A stretch of DNA of 64,000 bases from Monomorium pharaonis (Eukaryota; Arthropoda; Insecta; Hymenoptera; Formicidae): positions 20,664,774 through 20,728,773 of the forward strand of contig NC_050468.1 in assembly GCF_013373865.1 (NCBI RefSeq). The letters run 5' to 3'. Below the pieces are notes generated by a model, which saw only the letters and a list, made by a program, of their open reading frames with translations, searched no databases and had not been told where the DNA came from. This document shows positions 45,393-59,330 of the stretch, one piece after another. Position numbers and translations under genes: made by a program. The stretch's first letter is position 1, and every line of letters starts with the position of its first letter.

Positions 45393-48300
45393 CGAAGAAT
45401 TAAATATTGCCGATTTAATCGGATGCAGTTTTGTACTTAGAAGGACTGAAATGAATCTAGGGAGGGACTAAGTTTCAATAGAGTCTTTTAACTTGAGCCA
45501 TTATGAGTCAGGAAAGCTTCATTCTTTCACGAGTTCTTTTCACCTACGAAGTAGAAAATTTAATGCAAATTATTTCTATCAAATTCTTCGAGGCTGGTGA
45601 ATATGTCCATCTACGTTCATATCTGGCATTTATAATTTTAGCGATAAATAAATTGTATAGAGTTCTAGGTCTTCGTAATTTTTAGCATATTTATTTCGGG
45701 CAAGGCTTTTTTAATTCAGATTTTCACAGACTGTATGTATTCGAAATTGAAATGTTTCGCAATCGCGAACGCTTAAATGTATGCGCGAATGATTTTTTTA
45801 GGTAGAATAATTTATCTAGAACAAAAAATTTTTGTTTTCTTATTACTTATTAAGCAAATTTATCTTGAGAATGGTGTAATAGACATGACGGGATATAAAA
45901 TGCATTTTTTTGTTATTATAATGCATTTTTTAATTGACACGAATCCTTTTTTCTGATATTGATATCCAATTATTGATTGTGACATCAAAATATTGACTGT
46001 TGAAAAATTAATATCAAAATGATATTAAATTCTTTAATGTATAAATCCTCAAAGAAGTTAATATCATTATATAAAGTAATACAATGGTTTATTTTAGCAG
46101 TAATATATAAAACAAACATTTCAAGATTTCATTTGGAACTAATATCAGTCGTTAATTAAATATTTATGATAATTATAAATAAATTGTTATTCCGTCCATA
46201 ACCGAAATAAAATATTAAATAAAAATTAAAATATATAAAATAAAGATGTAAAAAATAAGTTGAAATTAATATTCTGAAATAAGCATGATATCTATATCAG
46301 GATTTAAGTTTTCAAGTCTCGAAACAATCCATAAATTTCATGGTGAAATTATATTCATTCAAGTCATTTATTTTGAATCTTATCAAATCATTTGATTATC
46401 TTGTTACAAAATTCTGAACTTGTTTCGGATTTTTTTATAGGTTTATCTTTAACTTCAGAATGTAAACATTTTAATCCTGAATATTTGATAATAAGAAATT
46501 ATAACAGAATTTATCACATAATCATTAGTATGTTTATGTGTATGATAGTATATGTTTTCAATATGAATAATATGAGTGTTATAGTTTTCACCATGTCAGT
46601 TAAGGATTAAATTTCCGTCGTGAAACATATAATTATCAGTATTGTTCATTAGATTTGAATATGTTTTGTCTACTTCTTAAGTAAATATCGTCTGGCTTTG
46701 CCAAGTTCCGAATTTATGATGACATGTTAAGATATTAAGTTAAGGCCACAGTTAAAGTAATAGCTTGTTCCCTTGTTGCTAGCTTGCTATGGATCAATGG
46801 GAAACATTACGTTTAAGGATTTTCAAATATTTTTCATATTTTTATTATAGTTTTTGAGACTATTCTTTGAGAACAATCCTTATTCAAATATTCGACTTCT
46901 TTATTCCAGATAATTAAATTGATCCTCAAACAATATGAATATCTGAAAAACGCGTAACGTTTTTAAAGATATATTTTTAAATATAATATTGTTTTACGTG
47001 TTTTGTTTTGGTTAGCTAAAATTTTGTATTTATATATAATTACTCAGGAAATGATTACTTCTCTGTTGTTTTTTAAAGCACTCGTTCTAAGACTACTTCT
47101 AAGGATGCAAAAAAAAACTAAATAAGCTTGTTTAGAATAAACAGATTTGAGAAAACAGGTTAAAAATTTATACACATGAAAATTGTATCATATTTTGGTA
47201 TAATAAAAAATGTAGTTTTCTTTTTCACGAAAAAAGAAAAAGAAAATTTTTAAGAGAAGTAAGAAGCTATAAATGTATGGGTACATCTGTTTGTGGATGA
47301 CTGGAAATAAAATCAAGTTTGTTGTAGAAATTACAAAGTGGTAAATTACTTTGATACAAGTATCATTGCCTTTCTAATCAAACACATAAATAATCACCTG
47401 GTATTACAAAGATTACTAAAATGCGTGAACTATCTCCTACACGAACAAATTAGATAAATTACATGGGACATGTTAATACAAATGTGGCTTAGAATCTCGC
47501 ATAACATGTGGTTCATATATTACTTTTAAAATATCTAAGTTTATTATTGCTATTTGTAATAAGAGATAAAGCATTGTGGGCAAAAGGCTATCACTATTTT
47601 TCAATCACTATTTTTAACAATTTGATTATTTATATATACTATAGTTATACATTTATATAGATATTGATTTTATGATCCTTAGTAAGCAAAAACGTCAAAG
47701 GGACGAAATGCGAATCTGTTTATGAATTCTAGCAATCGACCAATTCAAACTGTGCTTCTATTATACTTGAACAATTATAACTAATTAAGAGGATCATAAA
47801 ATATGTATTTAAGTACTTTTTTTTCATAATAAGTCTTGCAATCACACATTAAACAAATACATTCTATTGTTTCAACAAAAAATTGATTACTGATTGATTA
47901 CATGCATAAATTTAATATAATTTAGCCAAATGCTTAGGAATATGTAAGATTTTTGTTGAATGAAAGAGAATGGGATAGTTTACATACAATTGCTAGATGT
48001 TTCCAATGCGCGGGGTAGATTTGTCAATTTTATTTTTTAGTACGCTTTATCGGTGTAAGTTCTCCATAAAGTGCTTTCGTTCAATATATACAATAAATTT
48101 TGCAAATATCTTTTGTTTATATACAATAAATATGATAAAAACTAACAAATAAATTATTAACATCGATGTGTTTTTCAACATGCTTGATGCTTTTTTTGAA
48201 AGAACTTCTCGTCACGGGTTTGAACGTTTTATAGGGTTTTATAGAGTGAAACTTTTATACTACTCTCGTCAGGCAGTGTATACAATTATGAAAGAAAAGA

Positions 48301-49150
48301 ATTTGTTAGATATAAAGTTGTTAATATTTTTCAAGTTGTTATTGCGATATATATACTTGAACCTGCAGATGAATGTAAAACACGGAAAAAAGAGATAACT
48401 GCGTAAAATGTTATAAATCGTATATACATATATAAAACTATGTCGTAAAATGTGCAAGTTTGCTGTATCGTCTGGCAGACATATAGCGTGTGTTCGATAT
48501 GTGTATGAAGCGATACTTTTCATTAAGTTTAATGTATATCATACTGGTCCTTTCGAGGAATACTACTTGTAAATGATCTTCGATTTATACTGCACCATGT
48601 GTATGACAAAATGCATATCAATAGAAGCTTCGATATAAATATGAAGTATTGTGAGGAAATGAGAAAGTATATAAACGTCAAATTAAATTGATGTGACGGG
48701 ATAAAGAGGAAAAACAGAAACTCAGAGAAGTATTTCAAATAGCATACAAAGCGTACTGTGTTGTCACATAAATACAAATAAATTTTCTCCTGTTTGTACT
48801 ATATAATTGTGTTACATTATTTTGTCTAATTATATTTCCAAGAATCTCTGTACTTTTTACTATTGCACATACATATACATTATATGCATGTATTATTTTA
48901 CACACGTACGTAAATTATTTTGAAAAATAATCATTAAACAACACATTATCACAGTTTTCTCAAGAAGTAAAATTACATTTCAGAAAGAAATTATTTACAC
49001 ATAACATTTTTTTTTAATTATTCTGAATTTTTATCATTACTATATATTGTTATGGATGGTGAAAGACATAATAATTTAGAAAAATAGCGTCATTAATACA
49101 ATATTATGAAGAAACGAATTTTCTATTAGAATTTCCAAAGTATAATACAT
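45393..49150. other. 3' untranslated region of NPC1 exon B and intergenic space
   Basis: AT-rich sequence between the convergent ends of NPC1 and the calcium-binding protein gene. Several AATAAA words occur, and I could not choose the real cleavage site. No exon is supported. Confidence 0.5.
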
Positions 49151-49296
49151 AAAATTTTTTTATTGTACAATAAAATATTTATAATAATTTTTACAAGAAT
49201 TAATACAGATATTAAATACATTTTGTGTGTGCTTATGCACTTTGTACATACAAAGATATAAAGATTTATATCTTCTCGAAATAATGAATATTTCAG

Positions 49297-52200
49297 TTAC
49301 GATTCTTGTCCTATTGGTCCAAAGAGGTAAATTGCTGGACAATTGTCGTCGGGATTACCGAGAAATTGCGCGTATAATTCCTGATAACGTGATAAAGTCA
49401 ATCCACCGCGTCTTCTGTCGTCATCCTGTTAAGGAAATGACTTAAAAGCAATCATTTTATAATATGCATTCTTCAGAAATATGCAATTATATAAACTTAT
49501 TAAAAATGTTCCTTATACAGAAATCACCAGTCCCAAAACATGGTCAACGCTCGTAAAAAGATAAAAGGAATCAAGATAAACATATTGCCTTGAGTTAACT
49601 CTTGAGTTAGGTCTTGGATTAGGTCCACCAATAATCGAGGTATTAATTTTTCAAATTATGCGAATGAGAGCGCGTCGAGAGAAGAACTCGATCCGCTCGA
49701 GCCATAACACGGAAGAAAAAAAATCTATCGTGAATGTATGATAAGCTTTCATTAATTTACTGCTCACAATTACGATAAAAATTAATTAATATTATTTGCA
49801 GATTTCATACGTTAATATCTCGATTATTGGTGGACCTAACCCAAGACGATATTGTTCTTCTCTCCAAGACGACTTTTATGTTCATCTCGATCCCTTCTAC
49901 CTTTTTACGAGCGTTGACCACATGTTTTGGGACACCCTGTATATAATCATATATAAATATAATTCATATACAAAGTATGACTATATTTTTTCTTTCTCTT
50001 GTATAATTTCTACGGGTGTCCGTATTATATGTATAGAAAAAAATAATAATTGGAAAATAATTTTAAAAATAATTTTTGCATTATTTTTTACAAAAAGTAA
50101 AATTACGATTGAATTATATAATTATCTAAATAATCAACATTTAGAATTTTTTTAGAATAAAACTTATCACCAGGAGAATAAAAGTTATACATTACCTAGT
50201 GAGAAATAGTACATCGAATCGACATCGATTCGACGTCAAATTGATGTCGAATTCATTATCGTTTCTCACTGGGTAGTTTTAATTCTTTAAAGCATCGGAA
50301 ATTGATGAGTTCATAGAGAGAAGGAAGAAGTAACACAATGTGATTTTTGTGCAACATGAGATAATTATTCGAATTATTTCACTTACGTTTAAAAGACTTT
50401 GATAAGCTTTATCGAGGACATCTACATTATCCACAGCAATTCTTGAAGCACAATCATATCGAAATTCTTCGGCACCAATTACACCGTCCTCTAGAATGGA
50501 CATTACAAAAATTTTAAAAATCCATTATTTCAGAAAATATTTTTTATTATTAATTTTGATTATTGATTTAATTTTGTAGAAAAAAATTATGATTTATTTA
50601 TTATTTTACACGATGTATTTCTTGTTTGTAAATATTATGCATTATAGTCATTGTACCATTCATGTCAAGTATCTTGAAATGGCTATCTATGAACATCTTC
50701 ATAGCTTGAGGAAAGTCATTATAAGAACGACCAACACAACTATTTTGTACAGCCTTTTTAAATTCTTCTATCGTTACAACGCCATCCTGGAACAGGAATA
50801 ATATTAAAAGATTAATATAATATTTTTCATTATACCACCAATGAATCAGAATTGGAAAGGTATTTCTATATATTATTGATTTAAATAATTTTAAATTTAT
50901 TTAATATTCAAAAACTATGCTTAATTTTAATAAAACATAATATAATTAATTATATCTTATTATCTTAATTATATCTACAAATTGTTTTTTTTTAGTATTA
51001 AATTTAAAATTACTTTTAGATCAGTAATATAAGCGCGCGCACACAGCACACACACATACAAACAATAATAAATTAATAGCATCAAGTCCAATATCCATTT
51101 AATTGTATATAATATAGACTTATGAAGATTGTATATCCGTATTAAGAAACTTTTTTTATATGTTATCTCTTAAATTAATCTTAAGTTATCTTTAAATATT
51201 AATATACATTTTTAAAAAGGATAAAACGCGTATTTTCATCAAGAAAGCGCACGTCAAAATATTAGGTACGATATTTTTGCAACATTATTGAAATAAAATT
51301 ATATGAATTTTAATAAATCAACTTGACAATTGTCTTAGAATATATAAGAAAATTTCCAACAAAGACTGCGAATAATCTCGAGTTACAGTTTAGTGAGTTA
51401 CTGAAGAATTCGAAGAATTTGAAACCGGTACAAGATTCAAATTGTGCCAGAAAAGATAGCCGGTCCATTTTGTTATGTAGAAACACTGTCTTGTGACATA
51501 CCTTATCAAAATCTGCCAGATCGGCTATTTCCTCCCACAAAGAGAGCATGATGTGAAGATTTTCTTGGTACCGGCTGTAATTGAATTCGCCCTTGCCTTC
51601 GATCAGCGTCATTCTTAATGCCATGCACTCGAAATCGTGCTTATCCAAATATCCATTTTTGTCAATATCTGCAGTTATACAGGATGTTCTTCTCACTAAG
51701 CGCACTTATTTTAAACTGTTGGATTTTTATAGTAAGTATCCCACTTTTATCATATACCGTTAAATATCGGCTGATCAATTTGGAATCCACTTAATTAAGT
51801 TGCTAAATTAAGTTAATTATCAATTTCTATTCCACATTTTTAAATAACGTACATGATGCCTTATTTTGTTAACAAATTTCCGATTTGCAATGAAACAGTG
51901 TTAGATGTTTTACAATAAATAAAATCATAAAAAATCAAGTAAGAGATTTATCAAGTAAAGAAGAGAAAAAATATATAAAGCCCTCTTTGTCATTTGATAA
52001 TAATAATTTACACAAAAAACAATTTTTTAATTTTTTTTTAGAATTTTATTTTGAATTTAGATTATTTTGTGTATAAAATTATTTAGATAAGTTATTAAAA
52101 AATGTAAATTTTACAAAACACATTTTATATTTTTATTGCAATACAATATCTCATAGAATGCTTGTTTTTCACGACTTATAAAATAATAAAAAAAATCGCG

Positions 52201-52964
52201 ATAGATAATTCTATCTTCCTATGTATAGTATACAAGTGTGCACTTCTTTATCATTCTGTGTAAAAAATTATAAAGCAATCAAATTCTATAAAAAAAATTA
52301 TATTTTTCTATTTTAAAAATCTCAAACCTTTAAGAAAGATATTTTCTTCTTAATTATATTTTATCTGAAAAATGACAAAGAAATAATTTACAGTTTTTAC
52401 TGTTACTTAATGTTTTTTTTACTGTTATTTACTTATTACAGTAATTTACTATTTTACAGTTTCTTCTTCAGCATTTTAATTTCGCTTATTTTATACTTAT
52501 CGTGAGATAGCCCTTGTGTGCATATTATACTATCACCAATTACTATGCCACAAAATTTACATATATGGTATATATAAAGAAAGACACATGAAGCAATGCA
52601 AGAGCAATGATGCATTTGCACTATACAATGCACATTTAACAGAGGAGAAATTTTCATTAATTAATACAATGAAAAGATATTGAAAATGCAAAAAACCGTA
52701 TATATAAATTTTGTAATCCTTTTTTATAAAACACAACTTTAAACGGAAGAAATTTATTTGCTTTACATTCTTGTACATTTTGTACATTTACAATTTTTGA
52801 ATATCATAATTTTGTGTCTTTTAATTCATACAATCACATATCATCTTTCTAATTATTCTCCTCTATCCTGAATTCATCGCGATCCCTTGCAATATCCTTT
52901 GTATTTACTAACCATACAGAAATTTCACTATGAAATTAACGCGATTATCCCAGCTGTATGCCAT
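49297..52964 (-). CDS. sarcoplasmic calcium-binding protein (EF-hand)
   Basis: Five coding exons on the minus strand: 52964-52913, 51668-51502, 50786-50657, 50490-50387 and 49425-49297, phases 1, 0, 1, 0, giving 193 residues. It is an invertebrate cytosolic calcium buffer, most abundant in muscle. It begins MAYSWDNRVNFIVKFLY, a typical start for insect family members. EF-hand 1 is DIDKNGYLDKHD, formed across the first splice; EF-hand 2 is DFDKDGVVTIEE, across the second; EF-hand 3 is DMNEDGVIGAEE, across the third. The fourth is degenerate, at the LND/DDRRRGGLTLSRYQ junction. The C-terminus is LYAQFLGNPDDNCPAIYLFG then PIGQES. A poly(A) signal candidate on the minus strand is near 49157. Intron 4 carries two fold-back elements. 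I cannot say which insect paralogue it is. Confidence 0.94.
49513..49945. mobile_element. fold-back element with arms of about 130 bases
   Basis: The right outer end, read on the minus strand, is CAGGGTGTCCCAAAACATG; the left end has the same word in degraded form (CAGTCCCAAAACATGG). Both arms continue through GGTCAACGCTCGTAAAAAG to TTAGGTCCACCAATAATCGA. The middle (about 49650-49795) is unpaired and non-coding. It sits in intron 4 of the calcium-binding protein gene. CAGGGTGTCCC ends are common in arthropod DNA elements; the family is not assigned. Confidence 0.75.
50194..50275. mobile_element. 82-base hairpin element with CCCAGTGAGAAA ends
   Basis: CCTAGTGAGAAAT at the left pairs with the reverse complement CCCAGTGAGAAACG at the right. 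Inside are repeated TCGAAT/CGACAT words that extend the pairing. It is the second small element in intron 4 of the calcium-binding protein gene. Confidence 0.65.
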
Positions 52965-53155
52965 TGCAATAATTTTTCTCTCTTGCTTTTTTTCGCGAGA
53001 AGAGTTCTTGGACACGAGAGTTTTGCGAAGACGAAAACGTCCCTCCGAATCGCACGTCGAGCTTTTTCGCCAGCTGAAACGCACACGACAAAAGTTCCAC
53101 GCGGAAAGCACGCGTCCGGCGCGAAGAAAGTGACTCTAGAGGATGGTGGTTTCAC

Positions 53156-53195
53156 ACTGAACTCGGCCGGAGTCTCGCCGGGTCTATATTTAAGC
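53156..53195 (-). promoter_or_regulatory. core promoter of the sarcoplasmic calcium-binding protein gene
   Basis: On the minus strand an AT box CTTAAATATAG (53194-53184) is followed, at standard spacing (about 31 bases), by TCAGTGTG with the start A at 53158. TCAGT is the arthropod initiator consensus. The predicted leader is about 194 bases and runs through a GC-rich stretch to the start codon at 52964; part of it could be an untranslated exon. Confidence 0.55.
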
Positions 53196-56018
53196 TACCC
53201 CTTCTAAGCGAAGGGTACAAAGGCCGTTGTACGGCAAAAAACGCTAACTTTGATGGTGGTAGCGGTGGTGGTGATAAAGGTGACAATGATAGCAATTGTA
53301 ACAATGGCAGTGACATTTGTATCATACGTATCCACATTCGTCGAACTTGTCCTCGTGGAACCTCAAGTTTATTTATCTCACAGTTGCTTTACACTCCGTT
53401 TCTTATAACTCTCGTCTTATAGCTCTTGTCTATTTAAACATAACTTAAATACTACTAACTCAATTTGTCTGAGATCGCCTAACAATCTTCTTATTACGAT
53501 GTATACAACTTCTTCGTAGAATTCTCTCCTAAAATTTGTTCGATAATCTGAGATAATCTGTTTATTTAAAAAACAGCTTTTCAGTCACCTGTAGACTTTT
53601 GTAGAGAAAGGATATGATTGTCACTGACAATAAGAAAAATTTTAAAATTTGCAACATGCAATTACTATATTTATTTAAACCTATGTAACTATGTATTTTG
53701 TTCGCATACATCGGTTTATTTGATTATTGTGTTCATCATATAAAAATATTTTAAATAATTATGTTAATGTTTGGTTCATATATATGTTAAGTTTAATACG
53801 CGCGCGCGCGTATGTATGTATATGTATATATATATGGATATATATGGTGTGTGTGTGTTTTTTAAACAATTTTTTAAAAATACAATATTTTAAAAAATTT
53901 AAATAAGTTACTTTATTTAAGAAGCTTTAGTGCATATAAGACACTTTTTAGTATTTCCACGTTTGTGCTCTTTTAATTGTCGTTGCGCTCAAAACTTTTC
54001 TGATATTGATTTTACAATCCAGTCTATTAAATGCAATTAATATTACTTACTGCTAGTATTATTTTTTAAAACTATATACACACACACACATATATATATA
54101 TATATATTTATATATTTCGTTTTAAATGCGTAAAGAAAAAGGAGACCTAATTATTTAATTTAGACAATCTTTTAGATCGGTGACCATGTGCCTGCTCGTA
54201 ATATCTACGCTTGCGCACTTTGTTTCTTTTCTCTTTACTTTCGTCAACAGCACAATAATATATGGCAAAATATTATTTTATGGAGAAAAATTTTAAATAA
54301 TTGTTATCGCGCGATAAACGCGTGGAAATATAGTTTTCATAAAATTTAAAAGAATTTAATGATAATTTATTCCTAAACATTTTTGATTATCCTAGAAATG
54401 TGTGTTCTCCAAACATACAATAGGGAAAAGTATCAATTATCTCCCATTGTGTTTACTTCATTTGCTTCGTACTAAGTTACAGAACGAACGGCTCTATTTC
54501 CGCCTTTCTGGTTCCCGTTGACCGTCTCGCAAACCTAAATTCTAAATAAGCCAGCCTACGGACCGAATTTAACTGAAGCCCCGCTGAAATCGGACTCGAC
54601 CGAGAACTTTTTTGTTGTGTCGCACGCGACATGTGACATGCTCTAAGAAAATGCGTATGTTTTCTCAATGCTTGGCGATTATTCCTGAAATGAGACGAGT
54701 GAGCTCTAAGAGACAGGATGGTGTTTGATAAAACTGTTTAAAAAAAAAACAAAAGAAATAAACACACACAAACAAAAATAAAATTAAATGTAAAATAAAA
54801 AAAGAATAATAAAAACAAATATTTATTGCTTAGGAAGAAACAAAAATTTGAATAAATAGTATGCATTATTCAAATAATGATGCATCGTAGGTAAATAATT
54901 TGTCGATTAGAGTGTAAACAATAGAAAGATGAAATTTGTAGCTTTATATCTTGACATTCTGCCATGTTTTTGGGAAAACTTCCCACTCTGTGTTCCGTCA
55001 GCCAGTTCGTCTCTATCGGTGCTCTCTTTGCGGCATTATTCTAATTTGAACGGAGGTCAACGAAGCAACGACTGCCTCTCGCCGCCACCTCGATTTATCT
55101 TCTTGCTCCGCGTAAATGTATTTTCGTACATGGTCTGTCCTCGGTGGACACGGTGAATCGTCACGAGACACGTGTGATCACACTCTTTGTTGCCGATAGC
55201 GCGTAAATAAGCTTGCGTGTCAAAATTGGAAGTATTTGTGCATTTCAACAGTAGCTTCAAGCAAGGTTGGACATTTACGAATAAAATATAAATAATCTAC
55301 ATACTTACGTGTGTACAATGTTAACTATAATTTATGTGTCATTTATGTAAACATTAATCTATGGATCATGAAAGATTCAGATTTGTTAAAATTAAATAGT
55401 AAAAATTATAGTGTTTTTTTTTTTATTTTTAATATTATATATTTTTTGTATTTTATATTGGTTCTAAAGTTAGATATGTTAACACTTTTATAATATAATT
55501 ACTTTTTTATATTATGTTATCCAAAATGTACTAATTTGTATTACTTGTATTGTCTGTAACATGTTACATAAAATATATTTGTGTAAATATAAACAAAATG
55601 TAAATTATTCATGTACATGTAATCTTAAAATTTACAACACAATCTTGGCTTCGAGCGTCTTCACTATTCAATAAAAAGTATATTTTATAATCATGTTTTA
55701 GTATATTGTGGGTTTCATTTTTAATAATGTAATTATTACCAAAATTACAACAGATATTATACATATAATAAGAAACAGATAAATATACCAGCAAAATCGG
55801 ATTTTAAATTACAAATTGATATTAATGTGTTTCTGTTTGAATTCTACCATTCTTAATATAATCTTTAATTCTAACATATTTATTTAAATACATAGTTATA
55901 CAATTTAGATTTACCAGACACCACAGTCGCACGCTTCGCGCGCGCTACTTAACTTTTTATTGTTTTTTTTTAAATAAATTACAGCGATAATTGTATAGAT
56001 AATAATCATCTATACAAA

Positions 56019-56034
56019 TTTGACAGCTGTCAAA
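56019..56034. promoter_or_regulatory. perfect 16-base palindrome containing TGACAGCTGTCA
   Basis: TTTGACAGCTGTCAAA is fully self-complementary. Its core TGACAGCTGTCA is the known binding pattern of TALE homeodomain proteins (TGIF and Meis type). A second dyad, GTATAGAT and ATCTATAC separated by 7 bases, lies just to the left. Binding is inference. Confidence 0.45.
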
Positions 56035-58738
56035 ATTCCATTGCAATGACAGATACACTCTTACAACACGAACTAAGCGCAGCGAGAGAAAAGAGGCGGC
56101 AATCACTTCGAGATTTGCGACTATCAATATAACATACACTTTTTAGAAAAGGACAAAAAAGATTACAAAGAAGGTTTTAACTTTGTTTTGAGATTTCTTA
56201 AAGAATCTTTAAATTTCAACATTTTTTAGATTTTGTATATACGCTCCAATCACGGTTTGCTAATTCAGGAATGATTGATGGCATCGTCATAATGGCTAAG
56301 AAAGTGAAGTAATTCTTGGCAAGATAACAATTTTATCTAGAATGTAAACGTGCTGTCTTATTTTTCATTCTCGTCTCACTTCATTACTCGTATAAATGAT
56401 ATAGTATGGCATAGGAAAAGGAATGATAAATATATTTTCTCCGTAATTTTCAACTTATACAGTAAAAAAATACTCACAGATTACGTAAATTAAAGCAAAT
56501 TTTTCACTCAAGCAAATCTTCATAAAAGCTTAATGTTCTTTTTAATTCTTTTGTTATTTGAAATTAAATTTTCATATCTCTTTTGTATTAAATTTATAAA
56601 TATATAACGTTATATTATCTAGTAAAATAACACTTTTGAGAATATCTTTATTATCTTTAAAATTTTAAGTATTAAAATAATTATATAGCGTTAAATAGAT
56701 ATAACTTATTTTTACATAAAAAATTTTGAATGGTTTTCTCAAGAACAATGTATTCTTATTACAATTTTGGAGGGGAAAATTAAATTGAAAGGAAAAAATA
56801 CCAGATAAAAAATAAAAATATCTTCAAAAACAAAACAAAGGCTAAAAATAAAACTTTGAAAACATAAATGTAAACTCAGATATGTATGCTATTCCGAATA
56901 AGATACTTTAAAATTAACATACATGGCAAATAAGAACAAGGTGCCAAATGAAATGTCATCATAAACTTTTCACAATTATGAGCTTACGGTTATTTGGCAA
57001 ATAGCCCATCCGATAATACATAATTACAATTGCCTAAACTCGCTTCCAACTATGTAAACGCAAGAGTTATAAATGTGCCTTTCATCTCGAGAATACATAA
57101 TTAATGCGAATACATCATCGCTTTTCAAAGATGTCTCAGTGCTGCATGATTTAACTCTTTGTCTCGAAACTTCATGCAAAACATTTCCCTTTTGTAAGCA
57201 CAAGAATTATTATCCTCTATCCAGGGATCAAATCAATAGAATATTGATTTACATCATTGTTCTTGATCATCTCAATATTCTTGCGGGAGTTAAATGTTCA
57301 AAAATGTTTAATATTTCATGGATAAAGAATTTTAAATTATTAATTGACACACATTATTTTATGCAATATAAATTTTTAAAACTAATAATAAAATAATTAT
57401 TTTATTACATATATTATAATATTTAATATTTTATATATTACAATATTAATATTATGATATTGTGTTAAGGAAAGTCAAATTTTGTGTCAAAGAAAAGTTG
57501 CCAATATTGAATAAAAATTATATATTTCTGATTTTTGATTGGACTTAAACCTGGATTTCCGGGTACAGCTCACTATATCACGATCGTCACATTAAAAGTG
57601 TCATTATTTTGAGAAGAAGCACGCTCCAATCATTATAATGTGTATGTCTTTGTAATATTAACTTTGAAATGATCGAATGGCTAAAATAATCACGGCTAAA
57701 GAACGGAGTAAGAATTGATTTCATATATTTTCCTATTTGACTTGTATTTAATAATTAAAAATATTTTTATTATGTCGAAATTAATAATCCGCTAACTGAC
57801 CGATTTATAATATCTTTCACCAGTTTCCTGTAACAGTCTTTTTAAATCTTGTAATTATTTTCACTTGATAAGGACCTATAAAATTCTAGATCGAAATGTC
57901 GTGTGCAATTATATCCTATAAAAAAATTTAATAAGTTTGTCGACTAATAAATATTAAAAGTAAGAAAATATTTATCAAATATTTAACACATAAAAATAAA
58001 AATTTTATCGACACATTAAAAAATTAAAATTTCTAGCAAAAAGAATTATTACCTTCCGTTCTACTTATATACACGTCTCTTTACTTATACTTAGAACAAC
58101 GTTTACACAAGAAAAGAAAAGGAAGTCAATGGATATGATTAACATACCGTTACACCGGTTCTTAATCCAATTCTCGTACCAGATTTTATAGATAATTGAC
58201 TGTTACTTCTATCTTGAAGAATCCGTTAAACTTGATCTCAGGTACTTGTTACTTTAACTTAATTGGTACTGAAATTCTTCCAATTATTTATAAACTGAGC
58301 TTAAAGGATTGCTCAATAAATTATCATGAGACACGGTAGTGTCTTGCGCCAAGTGAAACCATAGCGCGAAACAAACCGTGTACATTTGCGCGACTTGCGA
58401 GCACCTGAAATTATCAGATTTCAATAACGATCGAATCGATTGAATTCTAACTAGGCTCAATTGAAAGTTTGAGTTTGATTTGTATAATTAAACTTTTGTC
58501 ATTTATTTTTGCTATGTGTCCTACGAGTGAAGATATTGCAATACAAAGTCAGAAATCTGAAATTTTCGTTTAAGAAACGTATACTAGCTCACGCTAGTTG
58601 GCGCTTGTCTAATCTGTTTTATGGTGATAATACGGTGGTAATATGGTGATAATACTGTGTGTTTGATGACGTTTCAAAATAGTGCTTATCATGAATTGTA
58701 TCGTTAATGATCTGGTTAAGGGAATGCTAAAGCTGTTG

Positions 58739-58882
58739 TGTTTTATCGATTATTTTGCTTAATTAATTAAAGTACAGACATATGTTACCGTCTGTACTTT
58801 AATTGTGGAAAAGGATTTTTAATTCTGTAAATACAATTAAAAGATTAGTGAATTGAAAATAAGCAAAATAATCGATAAAACA
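58739..58882. repeat. nested perfect inverted repeats
   Basis: An outer pair of 22-base arms (58739-58760 and 58861-58882, containing TTATCGATTATTTTGC) is perfect. Within it a 15-base perfect stem AATTAAAGTACAGAC (58765-58779) pairs with 58790-58804 around a 10-base loop. It is probably a small transposon-derived element, possibly with a second fold inserted. Confidence 0.75.
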
Positions 58883-59330
58883 TGGTAATGTTTCGATGAA
58901 GACAAAAACACAAGATTTTGTATCATCACTAAAAAGTAATTTAATAATACATTATGTATAAACGTTTCAAGTATTTTGTATGTATTATGTATTATGTATA
59001 TATCTTTAATAATCAGTTAGTTTATTGTTTATGATTTTATTGTACTTAATATTAATAATTTTAATATTGGTTTGTATTAATATAATACAGGTGAAGGTGT
59101 GATTTTACCGACAAACACGACTCGCGTGTACTTCGCATTTAAATAATGATGTTAACAATTTTCTTTAAAGATTAATAATATTATTTAAGTTGTTATTTTA
59201 TAAATATTTATACTAGCAATAAGCGTTTTTATCTGGCAACAGGTACTTTGAATGTTATTGCTAGTACTGTTTATTACAAATTTTTTGAAGCATTGGTTAG
59301 CTGCAGAATTGAAAACCTTTACGGAAAAAA

